Positions 32,756 through 42,635 of a DNA stretch of 54,390 nucleotides are shown here, in pieces. The translations under genes and the position numbers were made by a program. A model generated the notes under the pieces. The model made no database searches, was not told the DNA's origin, and was given only the letters and a program-made list of their open reading frames with translations. Each line of letters begins with the position of its first letter. Position 1 is the first letter of the stretch. Origin of the DNA: Clostridiales bacterium (lineage in GTDB: Bacteria > Bacillota > Clostridia > Oscillospirales > Oscillospiraceae); NCBI GenBank assembly GCA_022772585.1, contig JALEZN010000128.1, forward strand, positions 1 through 54,390. The letters run 5' to 3'.

Positions 32756-33340
32756 CTACTGTTCAAAGATGATATCGGCCAGCTGCTGCCGTCCGTCGCC
32801 CTTCTCTGCTGAGAAGGGGATCACCTTTACATCCTCTGTCAGCTCTAAGGTCCCGCGGATGCGGGCCATGTTGGGCTCAATCTCGCTCTTCTTCAGCTTG
32901 TCCAGCTTGTTGGCCACCACCACATAGGGGCGGCCGCTGCGCTTGAAGCACTCTGCCATGGTACAGTCATCGGCGGTGGGCTTGTGCCGGGCGTCCACGA
33001 TAAGCACCCCCAGAGTCATCAGAGAGGGGTCTGCGAACCAGCTCTCGATGAGCCGGCCCCACCGGGCCTTCTCGGCCTGGGACACCTTGGCATAACCATA
33101 GCCGGGCAGGTCCACCAGGTACAGCTTCCGGTCAATGAGGAAGTAGTTGATGTGGGTGGTCTTGCCGGGGGCAGCGCCCACCCGGGCAAAGTTTTTCCGG
33201 TTGAGCAGCTTGTTGATCACCGAAGACTTGCCCACGTTGGAGCGTCCCGCAAATACCACCTGTGGAAGGGCATCTCTCGGAAAATCCTCCGGCCGGGCGG
33301 CAGAACGGATGAATTCGGCGTTATTGAGGTTCAGCGGCAT
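32756..33340 (-). CDS. engB: Ribosome biogenesis GTP-binding protein YihA/EngB
   Basis: A 194-residue TrmE-Era-type GTPase needed for late 50S assembly. G1 is AGRSNVGKSSVINKLL, G3 is DLPGYGYAKVSQ and G4 is NKLDKLKKSE. AAGGAG lies nine bases before the ATG. The lon-engB adjacency (36 bp gap) is conserved across Firmicutes. Confidence 0.96.
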   Translation of the reverse strand: MPLNLNNAEFIRSAARPEDFPRDALPQVVFAGRSNVGKSSVINKLLNRKNFARVGAAPGKTTHINYFLIDRKLYLVDLPGYGYAKVSQAEKARWGRLIESWFADPSLMTLGVLIVDARHKPTADDCTMAECFKRSGRPYVVVANKLDKLKKSEIEPNMARIRGTLELTEDVKVIPFSAEKGDGRQQLADIIFEQ

Positions 33341-33376
33341 ACAGGTCGCTCCTTTCTTCAGTGCGCCGGGGCTCTC

Positions 33377-35803
33377 CTACTGCTGGATGGAGATGCCGCC
33401 CCCGGGCGCGCTCCGGTCCGCCGGGACCTCCGCCCCGCCGGACTCGGGCAGGGTCAACTCCAGTCCCAGCGCGTGGGCCAGCACCGTGTCCACCTGCTCC
33501 GCAGGGATGAAGTGCAGGGCGGCGCGGACGGTCTGGTCGATCTCCGCCAGGTCCTTCTCGTTGTCGGCGGGCAGGATGACGGTCTTGATGCCGTTGCGCA
33601 GGGCGGCCATGGTTTTTTCCTTCAGGCCGCCGATGGGCAGCACACGGCCCCGCAGGGTAACCTCGCCGGTCATGGCCAGCTCACGGCGGACCGGGGCGCC
33701 GGTGAGGGCGGACACCATGGCCGTGGTAATGGCAATGCCGGCAGAAGGACCATCCTTGGGCACGGCCCCCTCCGGGAAGTGGACGTGGATGTCCTTCTTC
33801 TGGTAGAAATCGGGCTGGATGCCCAGCCGGTCGGCCCGGCTGCGGATATAGGAGTAAGCCGCGTGGGCGCTCTCCTTCATCACGTCGCCCAGGTTGCCGG
33901 TGAGCTCCAGCTTGCCGCTGCCCGGCACCACGTTGACCTCCACCTCCAGGATCTCTCCGCCTACGCTGGTCCAGGCCAGGCCGTTGACCACGCCCACCTG
34001 CTCGGTGAGGGGCATCCGCTCCGGATGGTAGCGGCGGACACCCAGAAAGTCCTCCAGGTCATCACCTGTAATGCTGACAGACTTTACACTATTGGATACG
34101 ATACGCATAGCCGCCTTGCGGCAGACCGCCGCCAGCTCACGCTCCAGCACGCGAACGCCGGACTCCTTGGTATAGCCGGTGATGATCTCCCGGATGGCGC
34201 CGTCGGTGAGCTTGAGCTGGCTCTTCTTCAGACCATGCCGCCGCAGCTCCTTGGGAAGCAGGTGGCGCTTGGCGATCTGCAGCTTCTCCTCATCGGTGTA
34301 GCTGGAGAGCTCGATGACCTCCATCCGGTCCAGCAGGGGCCGGGGGATGGTATCGGTGGTATTGGCGGTGGTGATAAAGAGCACGTCGGACAGGTCAAAG
34401 GGCAGCTCCAGGAAGTGGTCCCGGAAGGTACTGTTCTGTTCTCCGTCCAGCACCTCCAGCAGCGCCGAGGAGGGGTCTCCCCGGTGGTCGCTGCCCAGCT
34501 TGTCGATCTCGTCCAGCAGCAGCAGCGGATTGGAGGAACCGGCCTGCCGGATGCCGGCGATGATGCGGCCGGGCATGGCGCCGATATAGGTCTTGCGGTG
34601 GCCCCGGATGTCAGCCTCGTCATGGACGCCGCCCAGGGAGATACGGGCCAGCTTCCGGTGAAGGGCTCTGGCCACCGACATGGCGATAGAGGTCTTACCC
34701 ACGCCGGGAGGGCCAACCAGGCAGATGACCTGCCCTTTCAGGTCGGGCGAGAGCTGCTTGACAGCCAGGAACTCCAGAATACGCTCCTTCACCTTCTCCA
34801 GGCCGAAGTGGTCGGCATCCAGGATCTTGCGGGCGGCCGCCACGTCCAGGCGCTCCCTGGTCTTTTTGTCCCAGGGCAGCTCCAGGCATACGTCCAGATA
34901 GTTGCGGATGACCGTGGCCTCAGCCGAGCCGAAGGGCTGCTTTTCCAGCCGCCCCACCTCTTTCAGCAGCTTTTTGGAGACCTCCTCAGGCAGCTTGGTA
35001 TTCTGGATGGTCCGGCGGTACTCGGCGATCTCGCTCTCGGCGTTCTCTTCGCCCTCTCCCAGCTCCTGCTGGATGACCTTGAGCTGCTCCCGCAGGTAGT
35101 AGTCACGCTGGTTGCGGTTCAGTCCCTCCCGGACCCGGTTCTGCATGTCCAGCTCCAGCTCCAGCACCTCGATCTCGTGGCGCAGCTGCTGGCACAGCCG
35201 TTCCAGCCGGCGGACCGGCCGCAGCTCCTCCAGGACGGCCTGTTTGTCACCTGCCCGCATGACGATGTTCTGGGCGATGTAGTCGGCGATATAGCCCGGG
35301 TCCTCGCTGGAGATGAGGTTCAGGAAGATGTCCGGCGTCAGCTTGGGCGCCAGCTCCACATAGTGCTCAAAAAGCTCATAGGTCTGACGGATCAGGGCCT
35401 CGGTCCGGGCGGACTTCCGCCCCGTTTCTTCCGGGACGATCTCCTCCACCTCGGCCATCAGGCAGGGCGTGAGCTGGGTGAGGCGGTGCAGGCGGCCTCT
35501 GGACAGGCCCTCCACCATGACCCGGATGTTGTTGCCGGGCAGGCGCAGGATCTGCCGCACATTACAGATGGTGCCGATGCGGTACAGGTCCTTCTCCTTG
35601 GGGGCCTCCACCGTGATGTCCCGCTGGGTGTCCAGAAAAATGGGCTGTCCGCTGGTCATGGACTGGTCCAAAGCCTTCACCGAGATGTCCCGGCTCACAT
35701 CGAAGTGCATCAGCATACTGGGGAAGATGGTCATCCCCCGCAGGGCCAGTGCCGGCATGGTGGTGGTGGCGATCTCTTGTTCTTGGTCTTTCATGGTATT
35801 CAC
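33377..35803 (-). CDS. lon: ATP-dependent protease Lon
   Basis: An 808-residue AAA+ serine protease for misfolded and regulatory proteins. The LAN N-domain covers residues about 15-210. The AAA+ module has Walker A GPPGVGKTSIAMSV and Walker B PLLLLDEIDKL. The proteolytic domain has the Ser-Lys dyad: Ser in PKDGPSAGIAITTA and Lys in GGLKEKTMAALRNG. The given start is a GTG at 35803 close to GGAGG; an ATG at 35794 (MKDQEQE) with the same site farther away is also possible. Follows clpX by 64 bp. Confidence 0.95.
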   Translation of the reverse strand: MNTMKDQEQEIATTTMPALALRGMTIFPSMLMHFDVSRDISVKALDQSMTSGQPIFLDTQRDITVEAPKEKDLYRIGTICNVRQILRLPGNNIRVMVEGLSRGRLHRLTQLTPCLMAEVEEIVPEETGRKSARTEALIRQTYELFEHYVELAPKLTPDIFLNLISSEDPGYIADYIAQNIVMRAGDKQAVLEELRPVRRLERLCQQLRHEIEVLELELDMQNRVREGLNRNQRDYYLREQLKVIQQELGEGEENAESEIAEYRRTIQNTKLPEEVSKKLLKEVGRLEKQPFGSAEATVIRNYLDVCLELPWDKKTRERLDVAAARKILDADHFGLEKVKERILEFLAVKQLSPDLKGQVICLVGPPGVGKTSIAMSVARALHRKLARISLGGVHDEADIRGHRKTYIGAMPGRIIAGIRQAGSSNPLLLLDEIDKLGSDHRGDPSSALLEVLDGEQNSTFRDHFLELPFDLSDVLFITTANTTDTIPRPLLDRMEVIELSSYTDEEKLQIAKRHLLPKELRRHGLKKSQLKLTDGAIREIITGYTKESGVRVLERELAAVCRKAAMRIVSNSVKSVSITGDDLEDFLGVRRYHPERMPLTEQVGVVNGLAWTSVGGEILEVEVNVVPGSGKLELTGNLGDVMKESAHAAYSYIRSRADRLGIQPDFYQKKDIHVHFPEGAVPKDGPSAGIAITTAMVSALTGAPVRRELAMTGEVTLRGRVLPIGGLKEKTMAALRNGIKTVILPADNEKDLAEIDQTVRAALHFIPAEQVDTVLAHALGLELTLPESGGAEVPADRSAPGGGISIQQ

Positions 35804-35867
35804 TTCCCCTCCGGAAAGTCAGGATATGCGGAATGGGGCGAGGAGAACTCCCCCGCCCCATACTCAT

Positions 35868-37187
35868 TTAAGATGCGTTGCCGCGGAGCGGGGCTCCCCC
35901 CTGCTCCGACCGGAGCGCGGCGCTCCCCAGCCGGGGCCGCTCGGTCCGGTCGGGGTCGTGCTCGATGGCGGGCGGCACATGGTCCCGCACGCTCTCGTCG
36001 GTGATGGTCACTTTGGAGATGGTGGGATCGGAAGGCACGTCGTACATGACCTGGGTCATGACCTCCTCCAGCACGGCCCGCAGGCCGCGGGCGCCGATGC
36101 CCCGCTCAATGGCCTTGTCGGCCGCGGCCTCCAGCGCCTCGGGCTGGAACTCCAGGTCCACCATGTCGTACTCCAGCAGCTTCTGGTACTGGCGGACCAA
36201 GGCGTTCTTGGGCTCGGTCAGGATACGCACCAGCTGCTCCTTGTTCAGGGCCTGAAGGGCGGTGATCACCGGCAGGCGGCCCACCAGCTCAGGGATGATG
36301 CCGAACTTCAGCAGGTCGTGGGGCTGGATCTCCTTGAAGAGCGCGGAGGTATCCCGCTCCTTTTTGCTCTCGATCTGGGCGCCGAAGCCGATGCTCTTCT
36401 TATCCAGGCGCTTCTCGATGATCTTCTCGATACCGTCGAAGGCGCCGCCGCAGATGAAGAGGATGTTCTTGGTGTTGATCTGGATGAACTCCTGATGGGG
36501 GTGCTTGCGCCCGCCCTGGGGCGGCACGTTGGCCACGGTGCCCTCCAGGATCTTCAGCAGCGCCTGCTGCACACCCTCGCCTGACACGTCCCGGGTGATG
36601 GAGGTGTTCTCGCTCTTTCGGGCGATCTTGTCGATCTCATCCACGTAGATAATGCCCCGTTCTGCCAGCTCGATGTCGTAGTCTGCTGCTTGGACCAGAC
36701 GCAGGAGGATATTTTCCACGTCGTCGCCCACGTAGCCGGCCTCGGTGAGGGTGGTGGCGTCAGCGATGGCAAAGGGCACCTTCAGGATACGGGCCAGGGT
36801 CTGGGCGAAGAGGGTCTTGCCGCAGCCGGTGGGGCCGATGAGCAGGATATTGCTCTTCTGGAGCTCCACATCCTCCCCACCGCCGAAGTAGATGCGCTTG
36901 TAGTGGTTGTAGACCGCCACTGACAGAGCCACCTTGGCGGCCTCCTGGCCGATGATATACTGGTCCAACACCTCACGGATCTCCCGGGGCGTGGGGATCA
37001 CGTCGGGGATATCCAGGTCGTTCTGGGGCTCCTCGGGGTCGTAGGCGTCGTCCAGGATGCTCATGCACAGGTGGACGCACTCGTTGCAGATATAGGCCCC
37101 GGGTCCGGCGATGATGCGGGCCACCTGCTCCTGGTGCTTGCCGCAGAAGGAGCAGCGGACCGACTTGTGTTCGTCATTTTTTGGCAT
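35868..37187 (-). CDS. clpX: ATP-dependent Clp protease ATP-binding subunit ClpX
   Basis: A 439-residue unfoldase that feeds substrates to ClpP. The N-terminal C4 zinc-binding domain ([12 protein letters not shown] and [11 protein letters not shown]) is intact. The AAA+ module has [13 protein letters not shown], the pore-loop GYVGDDVEN, and the IGF loop ([10 protein letters not shown]) that docks onto ClpP. GAGGTATC precedes the ATG. A Gly/Arg-rich tail after residue about 415 extends past the usual end. A small hairpin (37242-37268) separates it from clpP. Confidence 0.97.
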   Translation of the reverse strand: MPKNDEHKSVRCSFCGKHQEQVARIIAGPGAYICNECVHLCMSILDDAYDPEEPQNDLDIPDVIPTPREIREVLDQYIIGQEAAKVALSVAVYNHYKRIYFGGGEDVELQKSNILLIGPTGCGKTLFAQTLARILKVPFAIADATTLTEAGYVGDDVENILLRLVQAADYDIELAERGIIYVDEIDKIARKSENTSITRDVSGEGVQQALLKILEGTVANVPPQGGRKHPHQEFIQINTKNILFICGGAFDGIEKIIEKRLDKKSIGFGAQIESKKERDTSALFKEIQPHDLLKFGIIPELVGRLPVITALQALNKEQLVRILTEPKNALVRQYQKLLEYDMVDLEFQPEALEAAADKAIERGIGARGLRAVLEEVMTQVMYDVPSDPTISKVTITDESVRDHVPPAIEHDPDRTERPRLGSAALRSEQGGAPLRGNAS

Positions 37188-37241
37188 GTTTCGATACCTC
37201 AGTCACAGGCGTTCACGCGCCCGATTCGGAATGCGGAAAGA

Positions 37242-37268
37242 GGAGCGGGCGTAATCAGCTCCCGCTCC
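37242..37268 (-). other. Hairpin between clpP and clpX
   Basis: An 8-bp stem (GGAGCGGG/CCCGCTCC) is followed on the minus strand by TCTTT, so it may act as a weak attenuator that lets ClpP be made in excess over ClpX. Confidence 0.45.
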
Positions 37269-37282
37269 CCCCGCTTGTCTCC

Positions 37283-37864
37283 TTACCGCTTGTAGATGAC
37301 CTTATCCACCAGGCCGTAGGCCATGGCCTCCTCGGCGGACATGAAGTTGTCCCGCTCACAGTCGGCGGTGACGACCTCCAGAGGCTTTCCGGTATTCTCG
37401 GCCAGAATGTGGTTCATCCGCTTTTTGATGATCTCCAGCCGCTTCAGATGGATCGCCATATCGGTGATCTGGCCCTGGGTACCGGCAGAGGGCTGGTGGA
37501 TCATGATCTCCGCGTTGGGCAGCGCCAGACGCTTGCCCTTAGTGCCGGAGGAGAGCAGGAACGCGCCCATGCTGGCGGCCAAGCCGATGCAGATGGTGGA
37601 CACGTCGCACTTCACATACTGCATGGTGTCATAGATGGCCATGCCGTCGGTGACCGAGCCGCCGGGGCTGTTGATGTAAAACTGGATGTCCTTGTCGGGA
37701 TCCTGGGCCTCCAGGTAGAGCATCTGGGCCACGACCAGGCTGGCAGTGGTGGCATTGACCTCCTCCCCCAGGAAGATGATGCGGTCATTCAGCAGGCGGG
37801 AAAAAATGTCATAGGAGCGCTCACCGCGGTTGGTCTGCTCCACTACATAGGGAACTAAGCTCAT
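37283..37864 (-). CDS. clpP: ATP-dependent Clp protease proteolytic subunit ClpP
   Basis: A 193-residue serine peptidase that assembles into a tetradecamer. The catalytic triad is Ser in [14 protein letters not shown], His in [13 protein letters not shown] and Asp in [15 protein letters not shown] chose the ATG at 37864, starting [20 protein letters not shown], the normal ClpP N-terminus, with AAGGAG ten bases upstream. The frame is open further upstream but reads as non-conserved sequence. A possible promoter (TTGGTA-19-TATACT) lies in the 117-bp gap after tig. Confidence 0.97.
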   Translation of the reverse strand: MSLVPYVVEQTNRGERSYDIFSRLLNDRIIFLGEEVNATTASLVVAQMLYLEAQDPDKDIQFYINSPGGSVTDGMAIYDTMQYVKCDVSTICIGLAASMGAFLLSSGTKGKRLALPNAEIMIHQPSAGTQGQITDMAIHLKRLEIIKKRMNHILAENTGKPLEVVTADCERDNFMSAEEAMAYGLVDKVIYKR

Positions 37865-37981
37865 GTCTTGGTACTCCTTTTCGTTGAAGTCGGGCGCGCC
37901 CGACCATCCTTCTCCCCGGCCGGCGGGCACTCACACACCAGAGTATACCCGCCCGCGGGAGGAATATACCAATTTCAGGAA

Positions 37982-39337
37982 TTACTCCTCGGTCTTTTCC
38001 TCGGCCTTCTCGGCAGCCTTCTTGGTGGTCTTGCGGGTGCGCTTGGGCTTCTCCTCGGCGCTCTTGCCCACCTTGGCGCTGTCAAAGACGGTGTTGGCGG
38101 CCTTCTCGCGGGCCAGGTCCTTCTTCAGATCCTCGATGTTCAGGGCGGACTTGACCTGCTCCTCGGTCATTCCGTACTGCTCGGCCAGGCGCTTGATGGC
38201 GGCGTCCACATCCTCGTCGGAGATCTCGATCTTCTCGGCCTCCACGATGGCGCCCAAGGCCAGGTCGCTCTGCACCTGATGGAGGGCCTGCTCCTTGGCC
38301 TGCTCCTTCATCTGCTCCATGGTCATGCCCATCATGGCCAGGTACTGCTCGAAGGGCATGCCCTGGCTGGTCACCCGCTGAGCATAGTTGTTGACCAGCT
38401 TGTCGGCCTCATAGTCCACCATGGCGTCGGGGATTTCCACCTCCATGTTCTCCACGACCTGCTGGATGAGGGCGTTCTTGAACATGTTCTCGGCGGAGGT
38501 CTCCTTGCGCGCCTTCACCTTGTCGGCCAGATCCTTCTTGAAGGCCTCCAGGGTGTCGAACTCGGACACGTCCTTGGCAAACTCGTCGTCCAGAACGGGG
38601 ACCTGCTTCTCCTGGACCTCGTGGACCTTGACCTTGAACACCACGGGGGCGCCGGCCAGATCCTTGGCGCCGTAATCCTCGGGGAAGGTGACGTTGACGT
38701 CCTTCTCCTCGCCGGCCTTCATGCCGGCCACCTGATCCTCAAAACCGGGGATGAAGGAGCCGGAGCCCAGCTCCAGGCTGTACTTCTCGGCCTTGCCGCC
38801 CTCGAAAGGCACACCGTCCTTGAAGCCCTCGAAGTCGATGACGGCGGTGTCGCCGTTCTTGGCCTCACGCTCCACGGTCACCATGCGGGTAGCCCGGGCG
38901 ATGTAGGGCTTGAGCTCGTTATCCACGTCCTCGTCGGAAACGGAGACCTCGTCTTTCTCAGCGGTCAGGCCCTTGTACTCACCCAGCTTGACCTCGGGGC
39001 GGACGGTGACCTTGGCCAGGAAGGTGAAGCCGTCCTTGCCGACCTCCTTGATCTCCACGTCGGGCCAGGCCACCACGTCCAGCTTCTCCTGGTCCACGGC
39101 AGTGGCATAGGCCTCGGGGTAGATCTCGTTGATAGCGTCCTCATAGAACACGGCGGAGCCGTACATGCCCTCGATGATCTTGCGGGGGGCCTTGCCCTTG
39201 CGGAAGCCGGGCACGCTGATCTTGCCGCGCTGCTTCCTGTAGACCTTCTCGATGGCGCTCTCGAACTCGTCGTGACCGACCTCGATCACCAGCTCGACGA
39301 TGCTGTGTTCCTTCTTTTCAACGCTCTTGACATTCAT
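37982..39337 (-). CDS. tig: Trigger factor
   Basis: A 451-residue ribosome-associated chaperone and peptidyl-prolyl isomerase. The ribosome-binding domain has PGFRKGKAPRKIIEG. The PPIase domain spans about residues 155-245 (GDTAVIDFEGFKDGVPFEGG, SGSFIPGFEDQVAGMKAGE). The C-terminal chaperone domain ends in a Lys/Glu-rich tail (RTRKTTKKAAEKAEEK), a common extra in this lineage. AGGAGG lies 9 bases before the ATG. The order tig-clpP-clpX-lon-engB is classic for Firmicutes. Confidence 0.97.
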   Translation of the reverse strand: MNVKSVEKKEHSIVELVIEVGHDEFESAIEKVYRKQRGKISVPGFRKGKAPRKIIEGMYGSAVFYEDAINEIYPEAYATAVDQEKLDVVAWPDVEIKEVGKDGFTFLAKVTVRPEVKLGEYKGLTAEKDEVSVSDEDVDNELKPYIARATRMVTVEREAKNGDTAVIDFEGFKDGVPFEGGKAEKYSLELGSGSFIPGFEDQVAGMKAGEEKDVNVTFPEDYGAKDLAGAPVVFKVKVHEVQEKQVPVLDDEFAKDVSEFDTLEAFKKDLADKVKARKETSAENMFKNALIQQVVENMEVEIPDAMVDYEADKLVNNYAQRVTSQGMPFEQYLAMMGMTMEQMKEQAKEQALHQVQSDLALGAIVEAEKIEISDEDVDAAIKRLAEQYGMTEEQVKSALNIEDLKKDLAREKAANTVFDSAKVGKSAEEKPKRTRKTTKKAAEKAEEKTEE

Positions 39338-39400
39338 GTTGTTACTTCCTCCTATCGGTCCCGCCCGCGCCCAAAGCCGGGCCGGCGGCTGCCTCGTTGC

Positions 39401-39430
39401 ATTATCTGTCTGATTGTATCAGAAAAACAA
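39401..39430 (-). promoter_or_regulatory. Possible promoter for tig-clpPX-lon-engB
   Basis: TTGTTT, an 18-bp spacer and GATAAT on the minus strand, about 65 bp before the tig start. TACAAT within the spacer is a second -10 candidate. Confidence 0.4.
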
Positions 39431-39478
39431 ATGGATTTCCATACTTTTTCAAAAATTTTTCCGCCGTCCCCGCGATTC

Positions 39479-40165
39479 TCACGGACGGATGAGCAGAGGG
39501 CGGAACTGGAGATAGTCCGCCGCCACCAGATGGAACTCGGTGGCGCCGTATTTCCCCTCGATGGCCAGACGGTGGCTCCCGCCGTGGAGATGGCCGTAAA
39601 AGCACTGCTTCACGCCGTACTTCTCCAGCAGGGCCAGGATCTCCGGGCAATTGTAGCCCTGGTAGCAGGGCGGATAGTGGAGGAAGCACAGCTTCTCCCG
39701 CTCCCCCGCTGCCTTCAGGGAGGCCTCCAGCCGGATGAGCTCCCGCCGGAACACCTTTTCGTTGTGTCCCCCCACGTCCTCCTCATAGAACCAGCCCCGG
39801 GTCCCGCAAAGTGCCGTGTCCCCGTAGAGATGGCAGTTATTGTGGAGGATGTGCAGGCTGGAGAAGCCCCGCTCGGCCCAGAAACGTTCCATTTTGGAGA
39901 CCGTGTTCCACCAGTAGTCGTGATTGCCCTTCAGGATCAGCTTGCGGCCGGGGATGGCCTCCAGGAAGGCGAAATCCCGCTCCGCCTGCTCCAGGCTCAT
40001 GCCCCAGGAGATATCGCCGCACAGCACGATGGTGTCCTCCTCCCGGAGGACGCTCAGGCCCTCCCGGAGCTTGTCCACATAGCCCTCCCAGGCGCCGCCG
40101 AACACGTCCATGGGCTTATCGACGGTCAGGGACAGATGGGGGTCTCCCAAGGCGTACAGCGCCAC
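39479..40165 (-). CDS. Calcineurin-like metallophosphoesterase
   Basis: A 228-residue metallophosphoesterase. The dinuclear-metal motifs are ALGDPHLSLT (DxH), IVLCGDISWG (GDxxW), ILKGNHDYWWN (GNHD), LHYPPCYQG and FYGHLHGGSHR (GHxH). Substrate unknown; the fold covers phosphodiesterases, nucleases and protein phosphatases. The GTG start at 40165 has AAGGTGG about seven bases upstream. It lies 21 bp after thrC. Confidence 0.92.
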   Translation of the reverse strand: MALYALGDPHLSLTVDKPMDVFGGAWEGYVDKLREGLSVLREEDTIVLCGDISWGMSLEQAERDFAFLEAIPGRKLILKGNHDYWWNTVSKMERFWAERGFSSLHILHNNCHLYGDTALCGTRGWFYEEDVGGHNEKVFRRELIRLEASLKAAGEREKLCFLHYPPCYQGYNCPEILALLEKYGVKQCFYGHLHGGSHRLAIEGKYGATEFHLVAADYLQFRPLLIRP

Positions 40166-40186
40166 ACAAACACCACCTTAACGAAC

Positions 40187-41674
40187 TTATTTCAGGAACT
40201 CCAGCACGGTCCGGGTCATATCCTCCTTCTCCACCACCTGATCGAAGCGGACGCTGCGGTCCTTCAGGGCGGCGAGAGAGGCAGGGGCCTGGATACCGGT
40301 GACCTCGGTGAGCTGGTCGATGACGGCAGTGCCGGAGGCGATCTCCTTCACGCCCAGCGCGTCCAGCACGTCGGCGCAGAACTTGAAGGGGCTGGCGGTG
40401 GAGACCACGATGGCGGGGGTGTCATCCCCGGTCTCCTTCCGGTACTCCTCCAGCACATGGAAGGCCACGGCGCTGTGGGGATCGGCCAGATAATGGCCGG
40501 AGGACCACAGCTTCCGGATGGTCTCCTTGGTCTGGACGTCGTCGCAGCAGCCGGCGGCGAAATATTTCTGGAACTTGGCCTTGATGCTGTCGCTGACCTC
40601 ATAGCTGCCCTGGGCGGAGAGCTGCTCCATGTAGCTTCTGACCTCGGCGTCATTGCGCTCGGAGAACTCGAAGAGCATCCGCTCCAGGTTGGAGGAGATC
40701 AGAATGTCCATGGAGGGCGAGATGGTGTTGTAGAAGGCCCGGTTCCGGTCATACACGCCGGTACGGATAAAGTCGGTGAGAACGTTGTTCTGGTTGGAGG
40801 CGCAGATCAGCTTCCCCAGAGGTACGCCCATCTCCCTGGCGTAGTAGGCGGCCAGGATGTCGCCGAAATTGCCGGTGGGGACGCAGACGTTGACCTTGTC
40901 TCCCTTCCGGATCTTCTCCTCCCGCATCAGGTCGCAGTAGGCCGACACATAGTAGACGATCTGGGGCAGCACCCGGCCCCAGTTGATGGAGTTGGCGGAG
41001 GAGAAGAAGTAGCCCCGCTCGGCCAGGGTCTCCCGCAGTTCCCCGTCAGAGAAGAGCCGCTTGACGCCGGTCTGGGCGTCGTCAAAATTGCCCACCACAG
41101 CGCACACGCCCACGTTGTCGCCCTCCTGGGTGAGCATCTGGAGCTGCTGGATATCGGACACGCCGTCCTTGGGATAGAACACCAGGATACGGGTGCGGTC
41201 CACGTCCCGGAAGCCCTCCAGCGCGGCCTTTCCCGTATCGCCGGAGGTGGCCACCAGGATGCAGGCCGTCTTGCTCTCGGCGTTTTTGGCCAGGGAGCCG
41301 GTGAGCAGATGGGGTAGCATCTGCAGCGCCATATCCTTGAAGGCGCAGGTGGGACCGTGCCACAGCTCCAGGCTGTAGGTGTTCCCGTTCACCTGACGGA
41401 CGGGGGCCACCTCTTTGGCGTCGAACTTGCCGTCGCCGTAGGCCCGCTTGGCGTAGGCCGTCAGCTCGGAGGCGGTGAAATCGTCCAGATAGGAATTCAT
41501 CACATACACCGCCCGCTGCTGGTAGGACATGTCCCGCATGGTGTCCAGGGCGTTCTGGGACAGCTTGGGGAACACCTCGGGCGTGAACAGGCCGCCGTCC
41601 CGCGCCAGTCCCTGGGCGATGGCCTCGGCCGCCAGCTTTTTGGTGCTCTTGTCTCGCGTGCTTACATAGTACAT
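40187..41674 (-). CDS. thrC: Threonine synthase
   Basis: Converts O-phosphohomoserine to threonine with PLP. At 495 residues it matches the long form found in enteric and clostridial species. It starts MYYVSTRDKSTKKLAAEAIA; the PLP lysine is in HGPTCAFKDMALQMLP, and the phosphate-binding loop is ILVATSGDTGKAALEGF. The gene overlaps the end of the M19 dipeptidase by 13 nt and has only a distant GAGGG Shine-Dalgarno site, so translation may be coupled. Confidence 0.96.
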   Translation of the reverse strand: MYYVSTRDKSTKKLAAEAIAQGLARDGGLFTPEVFPKLSQNALDTMRDMSYQQRAVYVMNSYLDDFTASELTAYAKRAYGDGKFDAKEVAPVRQVNGNTYSLELWHGPTCAFKDMALQMLPHLLTGSLAKNAESKTACILVATSGDTGKAALEGFRDVDRTRILVFYPKDGVSDIQQLQMLTQEGDNVGVCAVVGNFDDAQTGVKRLFSDGELRETLAERGYFFSSANSINWGRVLPQIVYYVSAYCDLMREEKIRKGDKVNVCVPTGNFGDILAAYYAREMGVPLGKLICASNQNNVLTDFIRTGVYDRNRAFYNTISPSMDILISSNLERMLFEFSERNDAEVRSYMEQLSAQGSYEVSDSIKAKFQKYFAAGCCDDVQTKETIRKLWSSGHYLADPHSAVAFHVLEEYRKETGDDTPAIVVSTASPFKFCADVLDALGVKEIASGTAVIDQLTEVTGIQAPASLAALKDRSVRFDQVVEKEDMTRTVLEFLK

Positions 41675-42600
41675 ACTTCGTTCACAACCCTCGTCATATT
41701 GTCGAAGAAGATGGCATGGACCAGCTCCTCGCTGTAGTTGCGCTGGAGCATCCGGTCGTAGATCTTCCCAATGTCCTGGATGCCGTCGATCCCATCGGGC
41801 ATCTCGTCATAGCAGCCGTCCAGGTCGCCGCCCATACACACGTTCTTTTCGCCGCCCAGAGAGAGGAAGTGCTCCATATGGGCGATGACGGTGTCCACGG
41901 TGGTGGGCTCTCCCAGGAAGGTCCGGTACATGTTGATGCCGGCCACGCCGTTGTGCCGGACGATCTCCCGGAACATATCGTCGGTCAGGTTCCGGACATG
42001 GCCGCACAGGGCCCGGGAGCAGGAGTGGCTGGCCATGAAGGGGCCCTCCACCAGCTCCGCCACGTCCCAGAAGCCGGGGTCGGACATGTGGGACACATCC
42101 ACCAGCATGTGCAGGTCGGTCATCTTCCGCACAAATGCCTTACCCTCGGCGGTGAGGCCCTTGCCGGCCTCGTCCTCGGTGGTGCCGCACAGGATGTTGG
42201 CGGCGTTCCACACCGGATTGATGGCCCGCACGCCCATCTCCCAGGCTTCCTGCAGTCCGTCCAGCGTACAGTCGATGAGATCGGCGCCCTCGATGGACAG
42301 GAAGGCCGCCCGCTTGCCCGCGGCGAAGGCCGCCTGGGCCTCCGCGCCGGTGCGGCACTGGACGATGCGGTCCCGGTTCAGCTCCATCTCCCGCTGGAAG
42401 ATAGCATACTCCGCACGGAACACATCCCGGCGGGTGACGCCGGGCTTGAGCACCTCGTCGGCGAAGAGGGCGAAAAACTGCCCCCACTTTCCGATGTACT
42501 CCGCCCGCGTCAGGTCCTGGTTCCCGAAATTCTCCCGGATGCCGTATCCGTAGCGGTAGCACCGGGTCATGGTATCGCAGTGTCCGTCAAACAGATCCAT
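41662..42600 (-). CDS. Membrane dipeptidase family protein (M19)
   Basis: About 312 residues of the M19 dipeptidase family, zinc enzymes that cleave dipeptides, including D-configured ones. Ligands are visible in LFDGHCDTMTR (HxD), FLSIEGADLIDC (bridging Glu), LVDVSHMSDPGFWDV and FMASHSCSRALCGH (His). No signal peptide is present, so it should be cytosolic. I chose the ATG at 42600, with GAGGAGG nine bases upstream, over a longer frame to 42639. It overlaps thrC by 13 nt. Confidence 0.93.
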   Translation of the reverse strand: MDLFDGHCDTMTRCYRYGYGIRENFGNQDLTRAEYIGKWGQFFALFADEVLKPGVTRRDVFRAEYAIFQREMELNRDRIVQCRTGAEAQAAFAAGKRAAFLSIEGADLIDCTLDGLQEAWEMGVRAINPVWNAANILCGTTEDEAGKGLTAEGKAFVRKMTDLHMLVDVSHMSDPGFWDVAELVEGPFMASHSCSRALCGHVRNLTDDMFREIVRHNGVAGINMYRTFLGEPTTVDTVIAHMEHFLSLGGEKNVCMGGDLDGCYDEMPDGIDGIQDIGKIYDRMLQRNYSEELVHAIFFDNMTRVVNEVCTM

Positions 42601-42635
42601 CCAAAACGCCTCCTCTTTCCCGCGGCCGCGCCGCG

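Noticed and set aside
32984..36004. A plus-strand open frame of 1006 codons opposite engB and lon
   Set aside because: It is fully antisense to engB and lon, shows no domain and has GC-shadow composition.
37868..41317. A plus-strand open frame of 1149 codons opposite clpP, tig, the phosphoesterase and thrC
   Set aside because: The minus strand holds well-conserved genes with intact active sites here. The plus frame is Gly/His/Leu/Val-rich low-complexity sequence with no motif and is a shadow caused by high GC.
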